From Trogon surrucura (lineage: Eukaryota; Chordata; Aves; Trogoniformes; Trogonidae): DNA of 64,000 nt. This document shows, piece after piece, positions 47,950 through 61,600 of this stretch. The position numbers were made by a program, and so were the translations under genes. Each line of letters opens with the position of its first letter. The first letter of the stretch is position 1. Location of the stretch: assembly GCA_020746105.1 (NCBI GenBank), contig CM036618.1, positions 92,622,122 to 92,686,121 of the forward strand, written 5' to 3'. Under the pieces are notes generated by a model. The model made no database searches, was not told the origin of the DNA, and saw only the letters and a list, made by a program, of their open reading frames with translations.

Positions 47950-48345
47950 GGAAGGAACAGCTGTGCTCTGTCAGCCCAAGGGTTTGTGGAGCCCAGCAGC
48001 CTGTCTCCAACGATGGCTGATAGTGCATGCACAGCAAGAACATTATTTGATGGCAAATGTGTAGTGATACGTCTCTCAATGTTTCCCAGTCTCCCACAGT
48101 TTGTACTTTAGGGACTTTCAGAGGCAGGCCTCATATCTTTGTTGAGTCTTTTTTTGGTTTCTCCATACATTTGTCCTACTGTTTTTTGAAACCTTGTAAA
48201 CTTGTAGTGCCCACAGCATCCTGTGAAAAGGACTTCCACAGTGTAACTACCTGTTGTGTAAATGGACACCTCCTACTGCATGTTTTGCTTGCCACTTTCA
48301 TTTGGTGTCCCCGGTTCACGTAATGTATGTTAACAATTTGCTCAG
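47950..48345 (-). mobile_element. Ancient L3 / reptile-type CR1 LINE 3' end
   Basis: Read on the minus strand from about 48,345 downward, the landmarks of the reptile-type CR1 (L3-like) 3' end appear in order. They are 'ggggacaccaaatgaaa', 'tacactgtggaagtcc', 'cacaggatgctgtggg', 'agtttacaaggtttcaaaaa' and 'ggacaaatgtatggag'. Next come a 'gactgggaaacattgagag' block and, near the end, 'ggagacaggctgctgggctcc'. About 400 bases spanning the end of ORF2 and the 3' UTR are therefore kept, with many small differences and no coding capacity. This lineage is older than the avian-type CR1 at 28.0 kb. Confidence 0.75.
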
Positions 48346-51300
48346 ATGAGTTTTCACTGAGGCCTACCTGCCTCTCATGCTTTGGTTGCAAATAAATACA
48401 CTGTGGTATATTCTCAGCCTAAGGAATGGAAGGAGGTGTGAGTCTGTCTCTTTTATGTGCCTTCTAGGATCTTTCACAAAAATCTGGGAGCGAAATGCAG
48501 CTGTATGAGCTTGGGTTTGTTTGTGTGCTGGTGAGTATGACCAAAAATGCTTGGAGCCTCTACACCTACTGGGGTAATTCTCTGTCTCTGCATGTTGGTT
48601 TGATATGTCCTCCATTATGCGTGGAGACCCCAGCAAAAGCCTGTTCTCGGTAGGTGGTATTTTGTATCAAGACACCTTCCACCAGCAAGGTCTCCCCAGA
48701 CACAGGCTGTGAGACTGCAATGGATATGATCTAGGACAGCATGCTAACATGTGCTTAACTTTAATCTGCCCATGCTTAAGTGCCTTTTGAGTACAGCTTT
48801 GCTACGTGTTTGTTGCTAGATGTCTGTTAAAAGACCAACAAAACCCAACTGCTGAGTTCCTACTTCACATTCCTCTCCTTGGGCAGCAAAGGCAGCATGT
48901 ATATTGTTTTTGGGAGTCCTCCACATGGCCAATGACACCTAATGCAGGAGTTGCCTGGATGATAACCAGCTTTACTAGCTGTTTTATATAAGCCACAGGC
49001 ACCCTGGGTGGTGCTGGATCTTGCCTGAGCTGCTCCACAGCCATCCAGCTGCTGGTTTTCTCTGCCAGGGCTTCATGGTGTCCCCCCAAAACACGCCCCT
49101 AGCCAGCTCTGAAAGGCACCCTACATTCCCACAGGAAGTTGTTGCCCTGTGCTCATAGCTCCCTGTCTGTGTGCCACCGCACTGGGACGTGCTGTGGCCA
49201 TTGTGTTTTGCCAGGAGAGGAGCGGAGCCGTTCCTAGAATGCCAGTGAAGCCACACTGTGGGATGCTTGGCCATACCTGGTGCAGTTTGCGTAATAGAAA
49301 CTGTCTCTTATCATACCAGAGATGCAAAGCTGTGATTATGGCTGTTGCCATAATGCACAGTCTCCCTACTCAGGTGTGTTATGCACACAGCATTTATTCA
49401 TGTTCATGTGCTGGGGACACACAGCGCTTACGAAACTTTAGTACGCCACTCCATGAGATATTCTACCCAGGAGCGAGTGATGCCTGGTTGTACCTTTTGT
49501 CTGGGTCTGCTGCAAAGGTGTATTGTAGTGCAGAGTCTGGCACATGTTGCTGCTTTGGGCACCTTGGGCACAGGTACATAAAAATATGTAATGCACAGGG
49601 TATTGGGTCTTATGGCATCTGAGGCACAGAGTGATTACAGCGAGGCATCTGTGCCCATGTCCCATCGTGGCACATTACTCGCTTCCCTTGGTAATGCATT
49701 TCTTGCGACTCAGGCAAGTGGGAGGTTATTCACAGCTCAGTGCCTACCAGCATTCCCAGCAGCTTAATTCCCTCACAGAATTTTCCACTCCTTATGTGAG
49801 ATGGTTAAAATAGACAGGGAGAGATGGCAGCACTCTCTGAGGTATGGAGCCAGCACAGCTCACCAATTTCGGAGCATGCTGAGGGGTAAGGATCCAACCA
49901 GAGCTGGTTTTTCCCACTGCTTCTTGCTGAGGATGTTTTCCATCTGCTGCTGGGGGTGAGTTGTAAATGAGGGGGACTTTGGCGAGGGATAGGACAGTAT
50001 CGCACAGAGGACTTGACTAGATGAAGGGGCCTGGTAGTTAGCAGCTAGGGCCAACTTGGTGACATCTTGGCTGAGTTTCTGGTTACCATGTGGACCTAAG
50101 GAGTCATGCCTGCAACTAAGAGTGTAGCACTTCCAATCACGTATCTGAGGCCTTTTGGCCTGGGTCATGTTTTTAAAAAGCAGCCTGTGAGTTCATGACT
50201 GATTATTTGTCATCTCAAGTGATACATTTATGTCTTGGCTCCTGATGAAATCTCAGCGGTTTGTTTCTTGAAACAGTGCTTCAAAATAAGAGTTAATTTT
50301 ATTTTCTTGAAACATGTTGATCACCTCGCTCGTGGTTTTTGTTGTCCAGTCTCACACATTACCTTTTGTTGCTGGTCTTGGAGGATGACCCTCGTACTTG
50401 GAAAGAGGTACCTGCTGGAAAGAGGATTTCCCACCAAAAAAGCTAGCATCATCCCTCGCTATTCTTGCAGATGTTCCCCACAGTAAAAGTCCTCAGCTGG
50501 GGTAATGCAGGGAGGTGAGCACACAGAAAGTGAGACCACAGCCAAAGTGAATTCCAACTGCCATTCAAGCAGAAACCTTCAAAGTATTTGTGCCTTTCTA
50601 AATAGGAGCATATTCAACTCTTCCTTATTAAATCAGTGACACAGGAGAATGTCTTGTGTGTTCTCCATGGGGATTCAGCCACTTCTTAGCCTATTGTCTA
50701 TGTCAAAGAACTTCTAAAAGAACAACTGAAATTCAGTCAGACACAATTAATAGATACTTTGCTTACACTTGACAGACATGCAAGGTAAGAATGAGGATGT
50801 TAGCATGCCGGCCATGCGAATGAGAACTTTGTCACGCTAAGGTATTCTTGGCCGGTTCTGGTGGTATCCTAAACCAAAGGACAAACCACAGCACAAACCC
50901 CCAAAATGTTCTAATGCTTCACAAGTGTTTTGAACGCTCCCACGCTCAGCAGTGCACAGGCCCAGTGGCTGACGTACAAACAATATCCTCTTCAGATGAG
51001 AACCGTCAACTCTCAGTGACACTTGGTGGCACCAGGAGCAAGCTTTACCTTGCTGCATGGAAAGTGTCAAACAGGCCTGGCTATGTGGCACATCTCACTA
51101 ATTGCTAGCAGTTTTCCCTGTCCCCTGCACGTTGCCAGTACCAACGACTGGACCAAACACTTTTCAAAGAGTGGCTTCTTAGGTTTAAGTACGTCAATTC
51201 CCACTCTTTACATTGTGTTCTTTGTACATATGAGCATTATATATCTATATATATGTATGTATTCCCTTAGATACATATTATGTACTCATTTCTTTGCATA

Positions 51301-53127
51301 CATTTCTTCAGAAATGAAGACTTGCAAAGTTCTTATCTATTATTTTGCGCTATTAGTGTTGCAGTGGCCTGTCTGCCAAGTTCAGAGTCCTGTTCTGGAA
51401 ATGCTGGTCAAATCTTCACTAACACCAGCCTCCTCACCAAAGAGAAAACAGTTTAAATGAAGTAGATGATAGACGAACTCTGAGAAAGAAAAAACAAAAG
51501 GGATTTTTTTCTGTGAGATCTTGTGGAAGGTCCTGGAGAGACCTGGGAAGGAGACTCAGGCTTGACTCTCAGACCAGAGCTTTAGCTACTTGACAAACCC
51601 CTGTCTTCCCAAGTGATCCACCAAAATCTCTGGAGGTAACCTTCATGTTCAGCTTGGCTTTGAAAAGCTGCACAAAGGCCTTTCAAAACAAGCGAGTATT
51701 TGGCAAACAATCTGCATAATGCATTTGTTTGGGAACATTTTGATCCTCTTATGGACTGCCAGCAAAGCAGATGCAAGGTGGAGTTTTTGATTTCTTCACT
51801 CATGAGAAAGTGAGGAGTTTGGTCAAGTGAGGATGGACATGTCCAGGTGCCTTTGTCTGCATGCTACAGCAGCTAGGGTTTGGAATTTTTTATCTGCTGG
51901 CTGAAGTACACACTTTAACCAAGGGTCAGCACAAAGGAAGAAAGTCTGGTTTATTTGCAGGGTATTTTTAAAGCCTATTTTCCGAAGGAAACAATGCCTG
52001 CTTGGCTGTCCATCTTTCCCTCTTCAAGTAGGTCTGCAACATATCAGCCAGTTTCAACCACATCTGAAAGTGCAGCAGAAGCTTCAAAAACACTTTGTGG
52101 CTGTCAGAGTAGATGACATCATGTAAAACAGTGATTTCTGTAGGAAAGAAGGGGAGAATCCAGCTGTTGTACTTTCTGTTAGATATGAGCTGGCCACACC
52201 ATCACCACCTGTGAACATGACCTGCCCGCCAGTAGGTATCTAGCTGTAGGTAATGCACACCACTACTTTCTTTTGCATGTTGTGGGGAAAAGGTTAATGC
52301 AGCAGGTGAGGAGAAGATGTCTGGGGACAAAGGACACCCCCTTTTTCTCAGGAAGCCTGGGCTTTGTTAGCACAGTTCCTCAAAGGGCAACTTGTTTCCT
52401 TTATGTGTGGGCGGTGCTGAGGAATAGCCGAGCTTGGCATTTCACCGTGAGCCTGGGAGTCTCTGTCTCCTGCAGGAGTGAGTTCCAGCATCCAGGGCCA
52501 GCTCCAGGGCACGCTCTGTGTTCCACACTCATTCCGCCCTGCATTGTTCGATGGTGGTCTCAGCCTGCTGGGACACCATTGTCAGCAGTGGCTAAAGTGA
52601 CTAATGAGCAGAGAGAGAGCTGGGAAGACAGCAAAAGTCTGCCATGAGAGCAATGAATGATGTCCTCAGCCACCCAAATAATAACTGGCTGTTTGAAATA
52701 CCAACTCAAATGAAAACAGGTTGGGCAAGCTTCTGAGAGCAGTCGGGCCAACTATACATTGCTTAGGGCATGCTGAGCACACCGCACACCTTCATTAAGT
52801 AAGCAATGGTCATTGGTGTGGTGGGAGAAGCCCTCAACGCCAGGATGTTCACTCAAAGGCACCCGGGACATCCAGCCCATCTCACCACAGGAGCTGCCAG
52901 GCACCACTAAATGAGGACACCCAAGGACTGTCTAAGCGAGAGTTACGTGACTGCACGTCTGAGCCACAGGGACATGTCAGACTGGCCTGGCTACCAGTCC
53001 ATGAGAGCCTGAGAGTCTGGCTATTAATTTCAAGGACTGAGATCAGATCCATGGTTTGAAGCACAGGCTCTCTGCAAAGAAGTGACTGTACCCTGGGGCT
53101 GCCTTGTGCGTGGCCTTTGCGTGCCTC
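48346..53127. other. Unique sequence, no gene recognised
   Basis: No exon, RNA gene or interspersed repeat was identified. A TA-rich repeat is listed at 51,237-51,265. The 145-codon plus-strand frame at 51,023-51,460 includes translated TA-repeat and is not convincing. Confidence 0.55.
51237..51265. repeat. TA/TATG-rich simple repeat
   Basis: Impure TA and TATG units run 'attatatatctatatatatgtatgtatt'. The tract is low-complexity and probably unstable. Confidence 0.85.
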
Positions 53128-53230
53128 GCGTTATCTGATAGTTCAGATAAAAGCCCAATTCCTCTTTAAACTTTTAAGTGCTTTATAAATTATCAGAGGG
53201 CTTTAATCTCTTTTTTCATGAGATAAAGGA
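53128..53230. promoter_or_regulatory. Cluster of five GATA sites
   Basis: Five full WGATAR matches lie in 96 bases: AGATAA minus (53,131-53,136), TGATAG plus (53,136-53,141), AGATAA plus (53,145-53,150), TGATAA minus (53,190-53,195) and AGATAA plus (53,221-53,226). The left three touch or nearly touch. Closely spaced GATA sites are typical of blood, gut and endothelial enhancers. No gene context is available in the window, so a role as an enhancer is inference. Confidence 0.4.
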
Positions 53231-55411
53231 CCTTCTAAGCCCCAAACTCTAATTGAATGGTTTTGGTTGTTTTGTTATAAGTCCCTCTTCAGAGAGAAGC
53301 AGGCCCGTCACCCTGAGAAATGCCTTCCAATGTGATCTCAGCTGGAGTAGTCAGTGTTCAGCTGTGGTATTGGGGATGGGCCCAAGCAAAGGCTTTGGTT
53401 GGTTTGTGCTTGCAGAGGAAAGCATGGAAAAAAGATGGATCAAACGGTGGTTACTGATTTATCCACTTCTACACTCCTTTAGTTTTTCAGGGGTGTGGAA
53501 ACTTTGTAAAAGCCTGCTGGAGAGTCGGCTGTTGCTGGGCCTGCTGTCAAAACTGCCCAGAGATGTTTGTATCTCTGGTGAAGCTGATCCATGGCTATTC
53601 ATTTAGTAAACTCCTTTTGGACATGGTGGTTCTGCCTTGAGCATTCACTGTGCTCCAAAGGGACACAAACTTCAGACAAGAGAGACTGGCCTCAGGAGGC
53701 TGTTCTGGAGTTTGTAGTTGAGCGTATCTGCACCATTTAAAGGATTCCGCTTATGTCAGGGGACATAAGGATCCCACAGCACCTGCACATCCACTCAGTA
53801 CAGCTGGTATTTCAAGCAGACTTACACAGAACTGTTCATGAGTGAACTGAAGCCCGGGAGCCGTCTGTGGGAATTATCTGATGAATAGTTTCATAGAACA
53901 AACAGCAGAGATTGAAAGAGAGAGAGTGGTGAGAGAATCAGAAAGAACGATGTCTGCAACAGGGTGAAATGCAGTAGGAAGAAACTATTCTGCAATGAAT
54001 TATGTGGTAGGGACACGTCAAAGAGTATTATCCAGACCCCATCCCCCAGGATGGAGGGAAGACTCTTCTGGTCCCACCTCCTTCATCCTCAGAAATTGCG
54101 CCATGACTCCTACACAGTCATTCAGATTTACAGCATCCAGTTTAACAAAGTGTGGTCACTGGGATGGCAGCTCCCAGCACTCCGGGCAGGCTGATCGTGA
54201 GTGCGGTCCTGTCTGTGACAGGATAACCATTTGTAAACCATGCAGAGAGGCTAGACAGCTTGCACAGTGCGAGGCTTGTGTTGCAGTTTGCTCCCAGTCC
54301 TATGCCAGGTCTCAGAGGAAGTCATAGATGGAGAATAGCAGTCATCAAAAGACAGGGGTGAAGCATTGGATGGTGGTAGCATTAACTCGAACTAGGAAGA
54401 AGCAGTTCATGATGGGGATTTTACAGGACACAACAAGGCATTGTCAGTCTGGAGTCAGACTCTGTTTGAACAAGGAAGGATAAAATCACTAAGATGTCCC
54501 AAAGCTGTCACAGTGGCATGCAGAATGTGGCACATGTCTTCCAGTATGCCCCATGTCCTCAGGGAAACTAGTGGGAGACCAAACCACCCCTGTGCCATGA
54601 GTGAGTTCACAGGGAGAAGAGGTACATGACAGGGCAGGTTTACACTGTTCACAGAACCAACTGCCAAGAGGCCACAGAATTGATCCTGATCCTTGTGGCA
54701 AACCTAGGAAACACCTTCAAAAGATGAGTAGGGAATTAATATCTGTGACTTTAACTGATGCAGCACCAACACTGGTTTTACAATTTTCCCCAGCTCCACA
54801 CTCTTCCACTAATCCCTTGCTATTTGCCTGGCAAGAACTTCTGCCTCTACTTATTATGTGGAAACTAACAGCCTTTACCCCTCTTCCTTGCTAATATTTC
54901 CTACTGCTGTGGATGCATTAAAAACCCCCTTTCCTTTAAAACAGCTAGCTGATTGACAGACTGAAGTTAGACTTGGAAAGCTTGTTTGCGGTCTGTACTT
55001 AACTTGAGGCTTGATGTGTCTCTTTCAGACCTAAAGAAGAGCTCAAGCTCCTGACAGCTTGTCTGTCTTTTCCCAGATATATCAGTTGGTCCAATTAGAA
55101 AACCCCACAACTCTCCCTACAAACCTCACTGTGCTAATAAAGAGGACAGAAGAGGAAAACACTCCTCTTCCATCTCCCACCCCATGAATACCCATAACTC
55201 TGCCATCTCCCTTTGCTATATCCATCACCATCAGTGTGGCTAGGCATAACTGTGAATAAATATTTACCAGAACAAGGCAAATGTGGACACAAATGTCTTG
55301 GCTAAAATCAGAGGGTGCAGCACTTACGTAAGGCAACAGCCCTGTGTTGTTGCTTTCTGTATGCAGTATTTGCTATTCCAGATCACCATCAAAGACAGAG
55401 CAGGGAGAAGG
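53231..55411. other. Unique sequence, no gene recognised
   Basis: A 117-codon plus-strand frame at 53,253-53,606 and smaller ones show no domain. No repeat was recognised. Confidence 0.55.
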
Positions 55412-55620
55412 GGGTCAGGACACCTGGGTTCCTCTCATAACTCAGCATATGGCTTATCTGTTGTTTGTGGGAAATTTACTTCATGTTCAGTGTCTGTTTT
55501 CTTCTCTGCAAAAGGAAAAAAGTGATAGTTACTACCCGGTCTCTCTGGCCTGTTGAGAGGTAAAACTAATACTCACAAACTGCCTAGGGCTCCTGGTATG
55601 AAAGGTGCTATGTACATTAA
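55412..55620 (+). mobile_element. MIR (CORE-SINE), nearly full length
   Basis: In the sense direction the order is: 'gggtcaggacacctgggttcc' (tRNA-like B-box region), a core with 'gggaaatttacttc', then 'ttttcttctctgcaaaagg', 'gatagttactacc' and the end 'ggtatgaaaggtgctatgtac'. These are the MIR landmarks in their proper order over about 210 bases. The B box is degraded (GGTTCCTCTCA), so Pol III activity is unlikely. Confidence 0.8.
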
Positions 55621-58600
55621 TGCTGTGGTTTACTCTGCTTTCTGCTTTCTGGACCACTGACATGAGAGCTGAAGCTGGAAATCCGGACCTCCAAATGTCT
55701 GAGAGATGCAGCTCAGTAGCCCTTGGTAAAAAGGGCCCATGGCCTTCCCTTAGCCAAATTTCCCCTCTAGAGCTGAGGAGTGTCGAGGTCATGCGGGTGT
55801 CTGGGCTTGCTTTGCTATGACCAGCTCTCCTGGGAGCGCACACCCATGGACGGTGCTTCCCACTCTGCTGCATCCATCCAAAAGCATAACGTCTGAGACA
55901 GGAGGCTTCAGAATACCCCAATTCCTCTCTTGGGTGCAGGGTGAAAGAAGTTGAAGCCTAAGCCTTAGAGGCAGGATGAATATTGCTTAGGACTATTTGA
56001 GAAACCGCAGAGACAAAAGTGCTGTAAGAGCCTACAGAGCAGTAGAGTTTGGAAATATTGTCAAACCTCCCCCATTAGGAAGTGACAGAATTTAGGTTGT
56101 CTTTGCGTCTAGTGTCCCTGGTGCGTAAGGAGATCAGATACTATAGATATACCATTATGTTACATTTTTTCCATGGGTTTTTCTGACTTGCATGGATCTC
56201 AGGATTGGCAGATAGGAATTAGGCTTCTCTAGGGAAGGAAAACAAAGCCGTTTGTGGGACACAGTCTTGGTCAAGGCAGAAATTAAAACGTGTGTGATGT
56301 GAATGCCAGGGTAGGCCTGGCACGTGTTTTCAGTTAAATGTTTGGCAACCGGGACCAGGTGATTCAGCAAGATTTTACAAGGCAAATGCTTATGTTCTGC
56401 AGAGAAAGTAAAATTTCCACCAATACCCCTCACCCCAAATGCACTGATATAGAGAGCTGCAGATGTGCCAGTGTAGGACTGGTTTGGTTTGGCACTTGGG
56501 AGTTATGTGTGGACATACAGCACACTCACTCCGGGCAGCAGAAACTTTGCAGCAAGGATCTGCCACCTCTGCCAAATCTGGTTTGTGTGAGTATCGAGCT
56601 CATAACTGGATCAAAACTCAGGAATATTTTTCTTTGGGACAGCAGAGACATATTCTTGGCAACCAGGCACTTCCCTTGCCTAATTTCAAGTTCTTGCTTT
56701 AAACTGTAAACTCTCAGTTAACCAGTTGTAAATGCTGATTTTTTTAGCATGGACAGAATAATCTCTTTTTCTTCTTGTATTCTGAAAATGGTCAAACCAG
56801 CTAAGTGTGTGGGGGTCTTTTTTGTTGTTTGATTTTTTTCTTCTTTTTCTGTTAACAGGCTAAGGCAGATGCTTGGTCTGGAAAATGTCAGCCCAGATGG
56901 TGAAAGTAGCAAGTTATAAGCAATTGAAACCAGGACTGGGAGAGACAAGTCAAAGAGGTGCTAGTTCTTACGTTCTCTAGGATAGAACAGATCAGCCCAG
57001 AGCAAGACACAGTCACCTCCATGTCCCAGGGAAAATGTCAGGGCTGCTTTCTTTGGTGGAGATCTGTTTTCTCTCACTGCTTCAACATTAGCTTTGCCTG
57101 CATCTATCGACATTTGTGCCTCCTTTGCATGGGCTGTGACTCCTGGAGCATTGATCACCAGCTGCCCCACTGTGGATCTGGGGCTTCTTCACCATCTTGC
57201 CGGTGTGCTTGTCCTTCCTGCTCCTTTCCCAGGGTGAGCCTGGTCCCCGGAGTGGTGAGCGGGGTGTTTCCTCTTGTTGCTACATAAAGCTAGCAGGCGG
57301 CTCTGGGCGACAGGCTCGTAGCTTTTTGCCAATCTCATCTCTTTGGGAAGGGCCCAGAGACTAGGCCCATAGGAGGCTATGATTCATTCTGTCTACAGAT
57401 TTTTTAATGAGACCATTTCCATTGTCTGTGAGTGCTGGGTAGGAGAGCACGTCTGCATCGGAGGCTCTGCTTGGGCTCAAGCGGAGAGCGTGTGAGGTGC
57501 GTGTGTACTCTGGGGGCTGCTAAGATGCTGGGGTGTTATGATCTGAGGTACAGACCAGTGGTACACCCTGGTCTTGCCAGCTCTGAGCACTGAGTGCAGC
57601 AATGCTTGTGTGTGGGATGAGATCCTGCCACCCACCTTGCTGCTGCCAGGAGGTGGAGTGTGGGTGGTGGAGCTGGATCCTCCCAGGGGATGCAGTCTGG
57701 GACTCAGAGAAAGCGAGAAAGGCAGGCCCTTGCCTCTGTGTTTCTGTGCAAGTGGCTCCTGTGGAGCAAATCAATAAGTAACAGCTATGACAGCTGCTGA
57801 CTGATGTCAAAAAGGCTGATGTTCAGTCAACAGAGCAGCAGGAAGCAGCTGGCAGGCAGGTGAGCATCTCTGCACAGTCTGCTGAGTGCATTGTAGTTGG
57901 CTATCCACGTAAGGCAGTCCAGTAACGGGATGGCCAGATGTGTATAAATCCGCAAGATCAGGCACCGAATCGCCAACAGTGCCTGCAGGGGTGATAGCCC
58001 TTCCCTCCTCCCGCATAAGCAATATGCCACAGATACATCTTGGCATAGCACCAGGCTTTTGACTGCACTGCTCCATCTGCAGCATGTCCATGTGCAGGCT
58101 TACCTTGGGCAATATTAGATCTGACAAGAGAGAAAGAATACACAGAGGGGCTCTGCTTTTTCCTCTCCAGTAGCTAGATTGGCCTTGCATTCCTGACTCT
58201 CCAATTTCCCCTTTACCTCAGTTCATGTAATATCCTAAGCTAGTACTAATACTTGTGTGGCAGTGTTATTTTTCCATCATTCATGGCCTCCCTGTGCTCC
58301 TTAGCCTCAAATGTGCTAAAGCACACAGCACTTCTCTTCCCTGCCAGGGTGGTGGTGGAGAGGAACCCTCCAAAAGTTTCAAGACTCTCTGTGTTGTGTG
58401 GGTAGAGGCTGTGGACATCTTCATTCCCTACATATCTGTGCACAGAACATTGTCTCTGCTGAAAAAAACCCCACATATTTGCTCCCCTCTGACACAGGCA
58501 GCAAAACCAGTGCAAGGTGGGAAGTGTCTGGGATGAGAGAGTCTGATGTCTTCGAGCCTCTCCAGCCCTAGCAAGCACTTTCCTTAGGGACAGGTTTTAC

Positions 58601-61600
58601 AGTATTACAAGGTCCAGGGGGTTGGTGCTAAGTGGATAGAAGAAGAAACAGGAGCCCTGATTCAGTATGCATGTGGGCATCCATGCGGGCTAATGTGTGT
58701 GTTCCCAGGCTGTCTTTTCTAGTCCACTCCTGTCTGTACACCTCCCTTGACACCGAGCCCTGCTTAACCAGCTCTGCGCCTCTTGTTGCCCTGCCTTTCC
58801 CCTTGCACACTAACGGACATCTTCCCTTCCCCTCCATCCCTCTCATCTCCACCATGCCACCTGCACTCTCTTCAGCAACAAGAAGAAAACTCATGTATGT
58901 CCTTCCTGATCCTCCTTGTCCTCTCTTGGCACACGAACTCCCCCCAGCCATCCTCCGCTGCACGCAGACCCCCCACCTCTTACACCCCATTCCCTTCAAA
59001 CACCCCCTGCTTTCCTCTCCTAGCCCCGTGCCGCTTCCCAGCTGTGCATATAGCTTTCCCTGCTCAGAAGTGATCAGAAAGTGGGACAGAAGTCATGGAT
59101 AGATTTCAAAACCGCTTGGTAAGTCCTGGATCCTTTGAAGACTATCAGGAATTCCCGGAGAGAGTCAGGTCTTTCTATTCTCATTAGGATTATATGCTTT
59201 CAGGCCAAACTTAGCACACAGTTACTAGGCTGTCCAGAATGCTTGTCAGAGTGTGGAGTTTAGAAAAAGCAGAGTAAGACTTAAAAATAAATAAATCATA
59301 GATGGAATAGCCCAGAGGCTCTCCTCCTGACAGCTAATGTTACTGTGTAGCTTGGCTCTGGCAGGCTTTGCCAGCTTGCTTACCACAGGCTTCTCTTCTC
59401 AGCATGGGAGCCAAATTGAATGGAGACGCTACCGTAACTCAGTTCCTTCTGGCCTTTTCCTCGTAGTGTCATTTAGTTGAGGACACAAGTGAATGTAGTG
59501 TCAAGAGATTTTTTCATGTCCTCTGCTCCTTTTTTCCTTCTGACACCTAATGCCCTGCATGGTGCGGATGTGACCCTCCCTCTAGCTTTTGGTGATGGGA
59601 TCCTGGACCCTGTATGTGCTGCTTTAGGCTGCCGAGTGAATTAGTGTCTCGACTTCCACTGACCAATGAGGAAAATTGCAGCCCCTTGATTTCTAGCCTG
59701 AGTTGTTTACTTAAATATTGATATAAAGGTCAAAACAATAAAATGAGAAACGGAAAGCTGGAGAAGAAGAGTCCGGCTCCCTGGGGTGATTCAGGTCGAG
59801 GTGAAGCCAGGTTTGACTGTAAACTATAAAACCTTTTAGTCAGACTGGGAGAGCACACGCTGCCCCTCCCACCGCTCTACGTGCTCATCTGCATCAATGA
59901 GCTCTGTGATTTCGTGTTCGGAGGTGGCTGGGCACCTAGGGAAGAGCCTGGCCTTCCTCATCCAGCCTGGCTTGCAGCATGGAAAAGTCTCCAGCAACTG
60001 TTCCACTGCCAGCATGGGGACAGTGGTGCAGGCGTGTGTACTTTGGAGAAGAAGCAGCATGGTGCTTCAGGGGCTGAGGAACGTACCCAGGGCACAGACG
60101 CCCTCCTCCTCCATGAGCAGCACCAGGAGCGGGCACGTTGTGCACGCAACCGCCGAAGCTGCTGCTGGGCGCAGGGCGGGATCACACCCAAACCTCCTTG
60201 TTTTTGCAACACAAAGGTGGAGACAGAGCAGTAGGGAAAGGGAAGTCCTACTCATTCTTCCTTCACAATGAAGCATTCTGCAGTCACACTACTGTGTGTC
60301 TGAAGGGCTCCTGGCAGTGGCAGTGCTGCGGGACAGCTTTTCAGCACCATTTCTGCTGCCCTTCGGGGGGTGGGATTTGCTATTGTCCTCAGTGGGAGTT
60401 GAGCACCATTAAAAATCCATCTATTTCAGGCTAAGCTGGTCTTTATTATTGTCAGCCTCACAGTGGAATTGAGACATGTAGGGCTGTGGGGTTTTTTTTA
60501 AAGCAACATTTCTATACTAGGAAGCGTAACCACTGTTACACCAATGCTGAAGTGCTGTTTCTAGCTCGTCCTATTTGCCAAAGTGACAAGGGCAACATTG
60601 GCCACAGTAGCCCTCTACATAGCCCAGTGAGCAAGTAAGGCTGGCTTCTCTGGGCCTGATTCTGCCTCACTCTCAGTGTAGTCATTTGGGGATCTGCGCT
60701 GAGTCCTGGGGGACCACGAGATTCCTCTGAACTCTTACCAGAGGCTATGCAAGAGAGAGGCTTTTCCGAGTATGCCAAACACTGCTGAGTTTCCCACCTA
60801 GTTGAAGTGAGCTATGAGGCCAGAGTGAGGAATGGAGGGGACAGCTGGGTGGCTGTCAGGGGAAGGCAACAGAGTCTGGATGTTTGGGAGGATGCAGGGC
60901 GGGGACACTTGGAGCCAGGCTTTGCTTTTGCTGATGGAGGTATTTGCAACAGTTCCGGTCCCAGCCTCTAGAAATGGGCAAATGCCTCTTGGGAAGTGAA
61001 CTCAATGCTAAGTGGAGGCCCGGAGGATCACTTGCAGTCAGTTGAGTGGTGTGTGTGAAAAATGCCAGGCAAATGCTAACTTGCCCTCCTCTGTCAGACA
61101 CTTAACAGCGTACATCATCATGATCCTTTGCAAACAGGGGTGCAGCAGGATCGTGGGCAGAGCGCTCAGATCTAAGGGTTGATGCCAAGCTTGTCAGATA
61201 AACATCTGAATGAGGAATCATCCAAATGAAGAACGGTGCAATAGAAGAGCAGAAGAGGAGGAAGGAGACAATGTGGTCTTCTGATGCCTGTCCAGAAAAG
61301 CCTGCTTCATTGTAAAATCTGGGAGCAAAAACCTGGTGTGTTTGACACAGGAACTTGTCCCAGTGATTGACAGTGCTGCTTGGACATGAGGAGAATATCT
61401 TTTGCCCTCTCTGCAAAGGTCATGGAGTGCTGCATCTGGCTGGGACCAGGCAGGGAAGTGAGAAGCTGGGAGCAGCTGGGCTGAGGGAGCAGAGGAGCCA
61501 AGGTTTGCTCCTGGCTCTTGGCACAGTGCAGAAGACAACCCTTCTCCCTTTCCCACCCCCATCCCCGCCTCCTTTCTCCGATGAGCAGAGCAATGAGAAC

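Noticed and set aside
51023-51460. 145-codon plus-strand frame with a hydrophobic Tyr/Ile-rich middle
   Set aside because: The hydrophobic part is translated TA-rich simple repeat.
58632-59102. 156-codon plus-strand frame
   Set aside because: Composition mirrors a C/T-rich strand; overlapping frames occur in other phases and on the other strand; no domain.
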